Positions 1 to 6,781 of a DNA stretch of 6,781 nucleotides are shown here, piece by piece. A model generated the notes under the pieces. That model had not been told where the DNA came from. It worked only from the letters and a program-made list of their open reading frames with translations, and ran no database searches. Made by a program: the position numbers and the translations under genes. How positions within the stretch are numbered: the first letter of the stretch is position 1; each line of letters starts with the position of its first letter. The stretch is taken from NCBI GenBank assembly GCA_934527255.1, contig CAKTAM010000096.1, positions 1 to 6,781 on the forward strand, in the 5' to 3' direction. The stretch is from an uncultured Oscillospiraceae bacterium (GTDB taxonomy: Bacteria > Bacillota > Clostridia > Oscillospirales > Ruminococcaceae).

Positions 1-1
1 G

Positions 2-1498
2 GTCATTTCTCTGCGGCCCGGCCTGCAGCTGCCGCGCGATCGTCTGCTGGCCCGCCTGGTCGATCTGCAGTACGAGCGCAACGACCTCAACTTTGTGCGC
101 AACAAGTTTCGTGTCAAGGGTGATGTGGTGGAAATTTACCCGGCCTATCAGGAGGAGCGCGCCATCCGTGTGGAATTTTTCGGCGATGAGATCGAGCGCA
201 TCAGCGAGTTTGTCCCGCTGACGGGCGAGCGGCTGTGCGTGCTGAACCACGCCGCGTTGTACCCGGCCTCGCATTATATCATCCCGCCCGAAAAGCTGGC
301 GCAGGGCATTGCGCGCATCCAGCAGGAATGTGACGAACGGGTACGAACGTTTACGCAGGAGGGCAAGCTGATCGAGGCCCAGCGCATTGCTCAGCGCACC
401 GCCTATGATATGGAGATGCTGACGGAGGTGGGCACCTGCAAGGGGATCGAAAACTATTCCCGCGTGCTGGCGGGCAACCCGCCGGGCTGTATGCCAACCA
501 CCCTGCTGGATTATTTTCCCGAGGATTTTCTGCTGTTTGTGGATGAAAGCCACGTTATGCTGCCGCAGCTGCGCGGAATGTACGGCGGCGACTACGCCCG
601 CAAAAAGAATCTGGTGGATTACGGCTTCCGTCTGCCCTCCGCTTTTGATAACCGGCCGCTGCGCTTTGAGGAATTTGAGGGCAAGCTGAACCAGACGGTG
701 TTTGTCTCGGCCACACCGGCCGCTTACGAGCGCGAGCATTCCAGCCAGATCGTCGAGCAGGTCATCCGGCCGACCGGTCTGTTGGATCCGCTGGTGCAGG
801 TGCGCCCGGTGGATGGGCAGATCGAGGATCTGCTGGGAGAGATCAACACCCGTGCGGCCCGCGGCGAACGGGTGCTGGTCACGACGCTGACCAAAAAGAT
901 GGCTGAGGACCTGACCGATTATCTCAGCGAGCACGGCGTCAAGGTCAAATATATGCACCACGAGGTGGATACCTTCGAGCGTATGGAGTTGATTAAGAGC
1001 CTGCGCACCGGAGAGATCGACGTGATCGTCGGCATCAACCTGCTGCGGGAGGGGTTGGATCTGCCGGAGGTCTCGCTTGTCGCCATCCTGGATGCCGACA
1101 AGGAGGGCTTTCTGCGCAGCGAGACCAGTCTGGTGCAGACCATCGGACGTGCGGCGCGCAACGCCGAAGGGGTCGTTATCATGTATGCCGACGAGGTGAC
1201 GCCCAGTATGGAGGCCGCTCTGTTCGAGACCGACCGCCGCCGCACCATCCAGCAGGCATACAACACGGCGCACGGCATCACACCCCGCACCATCGTCAAG
1301 GAGATTCGCGATTCGCTGGAGATTTCCGGCACGCCGGAAAAAGAGGAGAAAAAGAAGCGCCGTCTGTCGCGCACCGAGCGTGAGCAGCTGATCGACCGCC
1401 TGACGCGCGAGATGAAGGAGGCTGCCCGTCTTTTGGAGTTTGAGCACGCCGCCTTCCTGCGGGATCGCATCGAAAAGCTGCGCGCGGGAAAGGAATAA
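2..1498 (+). CDS. uvrB: UvrABC excision nuclease subunit B, 5'-truncated by the window edge
   Basis: UvrB receives damaged DNA from UvrA, verifies the lesion using its ATP-driven helicase fold, and recruits UvrC for incision in nucleotide excision repair; it acts in the cytoplasm on DNA. The reading frame is open from base 2, so the gene starts upstream. The visible 498 residues begin near the conserved QYERND / FRVKGDVVEI segment of domain 2. By comparison with the usual length of about 660-670 residues, roughly 160 residues are missing, including Walker A and the damage-probing beta-hairpin. Visible motifs are DESH (helicase motif II, bases 542-553), SAT (707-715), the GINLLREGLDLPEV stretch, motif VI QTIGRAARN (1136-1162) and a C-terminal UVR domain (1388-1495) that in the family contacts UvrC. 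The GTG at 95 is internal, not the start, because conserved UvrB sequence continues upstream. The gene ends with TAA, and uvrA follows after 80 bases. Identification is very secure; the truncation is due only to the window. Confidence 0.98.
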   Translation, partial: VISLRPGLQLPRDRLLARLVDLQYERNDLNFVRNKFRVKGDVVEIYPAYQEERAIRVEFFGDEIERISEFVPLTGERLCVLNHAALYPASHYIIPPEKLAQGIARIQQECDERVRTFTQEGKLIEAQRIAQRTAYDMEMLTEVGTCKGIENYSRVLAGNPPGCMPTTLLDYFPEDFLLFVDESHVMLPQLRGMYGGDYARKKNLVDYGFRLPSAFDNRPLRFEEFEGKLNQTVFVSATPAAYEREHSSQIVEQVIRPTGLLDPLVQVRPVDGQIEDLLGEINTRAARGERVLVTTLTKKMAEDLTDYLSEHGVKVKYMHHEVDTFERMELIKSLRTGEIDVIVGINLLREGLDLPEVSLVAILDADKEGFLRSETSLVQTIGRAARNAEGVVIMYADEVTPSMEAALFETDRRRTIQQAYNTAHGITPRTIVKEIRDSLEISGTPEKEEKKKRRLSRTEREQLIDRLTREMKEAARLLEFEHAAFLRDRIEKLRAGKE

Positions 1499-1562
1499 CG
1501 CGCAGCGGCCGTTTGACTGTGGGAGAGTCTGCCGCCCGGCAGGGCCGGGAAAGAGGCAGAAG

Positions 1563-1568
1563 AAAGGA
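1563..1568 (+). promoter_or_regulatory. Ribosome binding site deciding the uvrA TTG start
   Basis: AAAGGA lies 10 bases upstream of the TTG at 1579. It is the best Shine-Dalgarno match in the gap after uvrB and supports a non-ATG start for uvrA. The spacing is slightly long but acceptable. Confidence 0.6.
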
Positions 1569-1578
1569 ACGTACCGCA

Positions 1579-4404
<2,826 letters not shown>

Positions 4405-4410
4405 GCGGCA

Positions 4411-4417
4411 GGGGAGG
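4411..4417 (+). promoter_or_regulatory. Strong ribosome binding site deciding the dehydrogenase TTG start
   Basis: GGGGAGG sits 7 bases before the TTG at 4425. It lies inside the reading frame that would begin at ATG 4401, which favours TTG 4425 as the real start. The site lies just after the uvrA stop codon, a layout compatible with translational coupling. Confidence 0.75.
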
Positions 4418-4424
4418 TAGAGCA

Positions 4425-5294
4425 TTGAAAGAGCTGAAGAGGATCGGCTTCATCGGCGTGGGCGTCATGGGAAAAGGCATGGTGCGTAACCTGATGAAGG
4501 CCGGGTTTGAGGTCTCCGTCTGGGCACGTCACCCGGAAAAGGTGCAGGATGTGGTGCGCGAGGGCGCACACTGGTGCGATACGCTGGCCGAATGCGCCGC
4601 CGCACAGGATGCGGTGCTGACCATCGTCGGGTTTCCCGCCGATGTGGAGGAGGTCTATTTTGGGCCGGGCGGCATTCTGGAAAGCGTGCAGCCGGGTACG
4701 CTTCTGGTCGATATGACCACGACCCGGCCGCAGCTGTCGCAGCGCATTGCCCGCGCGGCGGCCGAAAAGGGCTGCAGCGCGCTGGATGCCCCTGTCAGCG
4801 GCGGTGACGCCGGGGCGCGGCAGGGCACGCTGACCATTATGGTCGGCGGCGACCGCGCCGCCTATGACGCCTGCCTGCCGTTGTTTAAGGCTATGGGCAA
4901 CAACATTGTCTATCACGGTCCGGCCGGCAGCGGCCAGAACGTCAAAATGGCCAATCAGATCATGATCGCCGGGGCGTTGGCAGGGGTCTGCGAGGCGTTT
5001 GCCTATGCCGACGCCATGGGGCTGGATAAGGAGAAGATGCTGCAGTCGGTCGCGACCGGCTCGGCGGCCTCCCGCCAGCTGGAGCTGTACGGCCCGCGCA
5101 TTCTGAAGGGCGATTACGCGCCGGGCTTTTTCATCAAGCACTTTGTCAAGGATATGACCATTGCCTCCGAGGCTGCCGAAGAAAATGAGCTGCACCTGAA
5201 TGTGCTGGAGGATGTGCTGGATATTTTCCGCACGCTGCAGGCAGAGGGGTACGGCGAGGACGGCACCCAGCGTATGGTGGATTATTATGCCTGA
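4425..5294 (+). CDS. NAD(P)-dependent beta-hydroxyacid dehydrogenase family oxidoreductase, substrate unknown
   Basis: This is a cytoplasmic oxidoreductase of the 3-hydroxyisobutyrate dehydrogenase / tartronate semialdehyde reductase family, which interconverts beta-hydroxyacids and the matching semialdehydes. From TTG 4425 it has 289 residues, normal for the family. The N-terminal Rossmann fold carries G11-x-G13-x-x-G16 (IGFIGVGVMGKGM). Arg35 after the second strand (VWARH) hints at NADP(H) preference, which is inference. The substrate-binding motif DAPVSGG is at 121-127, and the catalytic lysine is K174 in NVKMANQ, with N177 and a later K242-D243. The KxANQ form resembles tartronate semialdehyde reductases, but this does not fix the substrate. 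An in-frame ATG at 4401 overlaps the uvrA stop, yet the strong GGGGAGG at 4411-4417 points to TTG 4425. The gene lies 20 bases after uvrA, so co-transcription is likely. The family call is secure; the exact reaction is not. Confidence 0.93.
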   Translation: MKELKRIGFIGVGVMGKGMVRNLMKAGFEVSVWARHPEKVQDVVREGAHWCDTLAECAAAQDAVLTIVGFPADVEEVYFGPGGILESVQPGTLLVDMTTTRPQLSQRIARAAAEKGCSALDAPVSGGDAGARQGTLTIMVGGDRAAYDACLPLFKAMGNNIVYHGPAGSGQNVKMANQIMIAGALAGVCEAFAYADAMGLDKEKMLQSVATGSAASRQLELYGPRILKGDYAPGFFIKHFVKDMTIASEAAEENELHLNVLEDVLDIFRTLQAEGYGEDGTQRMVDYYA

Positions 5295-5297
5295 ATT

Positions 5298-5323
5298 GCC
5301 TGTCGGCAGGCCGTCCGTTTTTT
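5298..5323 (+). terminator. Weak terminator-like hairpin after the dehydrogenase gene
   Basis: GCCTG (5298-5302) pairs with CAGGC (5307-5311) around a TCGG tetraloop, and six T follow at 5318-5323. Six bases (CGTCCG) separate stem and T run, which is more than in a good intrinsic terminator, so it may be inefficient or only partly effective. The hairpin lies four bases after the dehydrogenase stop codon and upstream of miaB. Confidence 0.35.
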
Positions 5324-5342
5324 GCTTTGAACAACCAGATTT

Positions 5343-5347
5343 GAGGG
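5343..5347 (+). promoter_or_regulatory. Ribosome binding site of miaB
   Basis: GAGGG lies 6 bases upstream of the ATG at 5354, good spacing that supports this start. No convincing -35/-10 pair was seen in the 59-base gap, so it is unclear whether miaB has its own promoter. Confidence 0.7.
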
Positions 5348-5353
5348 CAGAAC

Positions 5354-6754
5354 ATGCAGTATGTAAATTATCATCCCGATTTAGAGCTGGCGCGCCGGAT
5401 ACTGGCGTATTACCCCGCGACCCCGCGGCTGTACCTGCACAGCTTCGGCTGTCAGCAGAATGTCAATGACGGCGAACAGCTGCGCGGCGTGCTGGCCGGT
5501 GTCGGCTTTGATACCGCCGATACGCCGGATACCGCCGACCTCATCATCTTCAACACCTGCGCCGTGCGCGAGCATGCCGAGCAGCGGGTGTTCGGCAACA
5601 TCGGCGCGCTCAAGGCGCTGAAAAAGAAGAATCCCCGCCTGCTGATCGCGGTGTGCGGCTGTATGGTGCAGCAGCCGGAGGTGGTGGAGCGGCTGCGGGC
5701 CAGCTACCCGTTTGTCGATATGACCTTTGGCCCCAATGCCATCGATCAGGCCCCGGCCCTGCTGCTGGAAAAGCTTTCCGGCGGCAAGCGCCTGCTGTGC
5801 CAGCCCAACCAGCGCACGGATGTGGTCGAAGGGCTTCCGGCGGTGCGCGGCTCCTCTTTCAAGGCGTTTGTGCCCATTATGTACGGCTGCGACAACTTCT
5901 GCAGCTACTGCATCGTGCCCTATGTGCGCGGCCGCGAGCGCAGCCGCCGCCCGCAGGATATTCTGGCCGAGTTCCGCGCGTTGGTCGCCGACGGCTATCA
6001 CGAGATCACCCTGCTGGGGCAGAACGTCAACTCTTACGGCAAAGGCCTGGAGGAAAAGCTGGATTTCTCCGACCTGCTGGAGCTGCTGTGCGCCGTGCCC
6101 GGCGATTACATCCTGCGTTTTATGACCTCGCATCCCAAGGATGCCACACATAAGCTGATCGATACCATTGCGGCCCATCCCGAGCATCTGGCCCCGCACA
6201 TCCATCTGCCGGTGCAAAGCGGCAGCAACCGCATCCTGCGCGAGATGAACCGTCACTATACCCGCGAGCAGTATCTGGAGCTGGTCGAATACGCCCGTCA
6301 GCGCATTCCCGGCGTCACCTTCTCCAGTGACATCATTGTGGGCTTCCCCGGCGAAACGCAGGAGGATTTTGACGAAACCATGTCGCTGCTGCGGCAGGTC
6401 GGTTATATGCAGCTGTTCACCTTCATTTATTCGCGGCGCGGCGGTACCCGTGCGGCCGACCTGCCGGATCCGACCCCCTATGAAGAAAAAACCGCCCGTA
6501 TCGCCGCCATCCAGAAGCAGCAGGAGACCCTGCTGGAGCCGCGGATGCAGGCGCGTGTCGGCAGCGTGCAGCGCGTGCTGGTCGAGGGCGAGGGCCGCGC
6601 GGCCGGTACGCTCAGCGGCCGCATGGACGACAACACGGCCGTGCAGTTCACGGCTGCCGCGCTGGGGGATGGCGCGGCGCAGCTGGTGGGGCAGTTTGCG
6701 CAGGTGCGCATCACCGGCGCGCGTCTTTCCATGCTGTACGGCGAGCTGGCGTAA
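5354..6754 (+). CDS. miaB: tRNA-2-methylthio-N6-dimethylallyladenosine synthase MiaB
   Basis: MiaB is a radical-SAM methylthiotransferase that converts i6A37 to ms2i6A37 next to the anticodon of tRNAs reading U-initial codons, improving decoding. It uses two [4Fe-4S] clusters. The 466-residue protein has an N-terminal UPF0004 domain with cluster cysteines C33 (FGCQQN), C69 (NTCAVREHAE) and C103 (CGCMVQ). The radical-SAM motif CDNFCSYC follows at C179, C183 and C186, then GQNVNSYG (222-229), and a C-terminal TRAM RNA-binding domain from about residue 396 to 463. The GCQxN motif separates it from RimO and MtaB relatives. About 30 residues precede the first conserved strand, an N-terminal extension. 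The ATG at 5354 has GAGGG 6 bases upstream. The gene ends with TAA inside a small hairpin. It follows the uvrBA-dehydrogenase group after 59 bases, on the same strand. All catalytic cysteines are present, so it should be functional. Confidence 0.97.
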   Translation: MQYVNYHPDLELARRILAYYPATPRLYLHSFGCQQNVNDGEQLRGVLAGVGFDTADTPDTADLIIFNTCAVREHAEQRVFGNIGALKALKKKNPRLLIAVCGCMVQQPEVVERLRASYPFVDMTFGPNAIDQAPALLLEKLSGGKRLLCQPNQRTDVVEGLPAVRGSSFKAFVPIMYGCDNFCSYCIVPYVRGRERSRRPQDILAEFRALVADGYHEITLLGQNVNSYGKGLEEKLDFSDLLELLCAVPGDYILRFMTSHPKDATHKLIDTIAAHPEHLAPHIHLPVQSGSNRILREMNRHYTREQYLELVEYARQRIPGVTFSSDIIVGFPGETQEDFDETMSLLRQVGYMQLFTFIYSRRGGTRAADLPDPTPYEEKTARIAAIQKQQETLLEPRMQARVGSVQRVLVEGEGRAAGTLSGRMDDNTAVQFTAAALGDGAAQLVGQFAQVRITGARLSMLYGELA

Positions 6755-6765
6755 CGCCGTTTTTT
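6748..6765 (+). terminator. Possible intrinsic terminator overlapping the miaB stop codon
   Basis: GGCG (6748-6751) pairs with CGCC (6755-6758) around the loop TAA, which is the miaB stop codon; T6747 and G6759 may add a wobble pair. Six T follow immediately at 6760-6765. The stem is short (4 GC pairs), so strength is uncertain, but the direct T run fits an intrinsic terminator. A translating ribosome would cover the stem. The remaining 16 bases (6766-6781) are GC-rich with no recognisable feature. Confidence 0.45.
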
Positions 6766-6781
6766 CGTGCGCGGGCGGCGG

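Noticed and set aside
953..1015. UvrB segment YMHHEVDTFER differing from the common YLHSDIDT form
   Set aside because: The changes are mild and the surrounding helicase motifs are intact, so it looks like normal lineage variation.
1529..1542. Hairpin CTGCC/GGCAG in the uvrB-uvrA gap as a terminator
   Set aside because: It has only five pairs with no T run after it, so it is not a credible terminator; uvrB and uvrA are probably co-transcribed.
1513..1578. TTG 1513 as the uvrA start
   Set aside because: The 22 added residues are unlike UvrA N-termini, and the ribosome site at 1563-1568 fits TTG 1579.
5381..6256. Open antisense frame opposite miaB
   Set aside because: It is the same in-register artefact, closed by a single TTA codon of miaB.

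Overview
This window is an ordinary, densely coded stretch of housekeeping genes, all on the + strand, from what looks like a GC-rich Clostridia-type Firmicute (the codon use and protein style resemble Oscillospiraceae/Ruminococcaceae; the family level is inference, not demonstrated). It contains the 3' part of uvrB, a complete uvrA, a complete NAD(P)-dependent beta-hydroxyacid dehydrogenase, and a complete miaB. I found no mobile element, CRISPR array, tRNA, rRNA, phage gene or defence system, and no new system.

Layout: bases 2-1498 encode the last 498 residues of UvrB, with the N-terminal ATP-binding part lying outside the window. An 80-base gap containing a Shine-Dalgarno sequence leads to uvrA, best started at a TTG at 1579. 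UvrA ends at 4404. Twenty bases later, behind a strong GGGGAGG, the dehydrogenase starts, again at TTG (4425-5294). A 59-base gap with a weak terminator-like hairpin separates it from miaB (5354-6754), whose stop codon sits in the loop of a short GC hairpin followed by six T. The last 27 bases show nothing more.

How the genes work together: UvrA and UvrB are the damage-recognition partners of nucleotide excision repair. UvrA scans DNA as a dimer and loads UvrB, which verifies the lesion and recruits UvrC (not in this window). MiaB is a radical-SAM enzyme that adds a methylthio group to i6A37 in tRNAs. The dehydrogenase is a small-molecule redox enzyme of unknown substrate whose spacing suggests co-transcription with uvrBA. 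The only genuinely curious points are small: that redox gene behind uvrA, two successive TTG starts, the stop codon inside a hairpin, and near-total absence of TTA/CTA/TCA codons, which produces very long false antisense reading frames.
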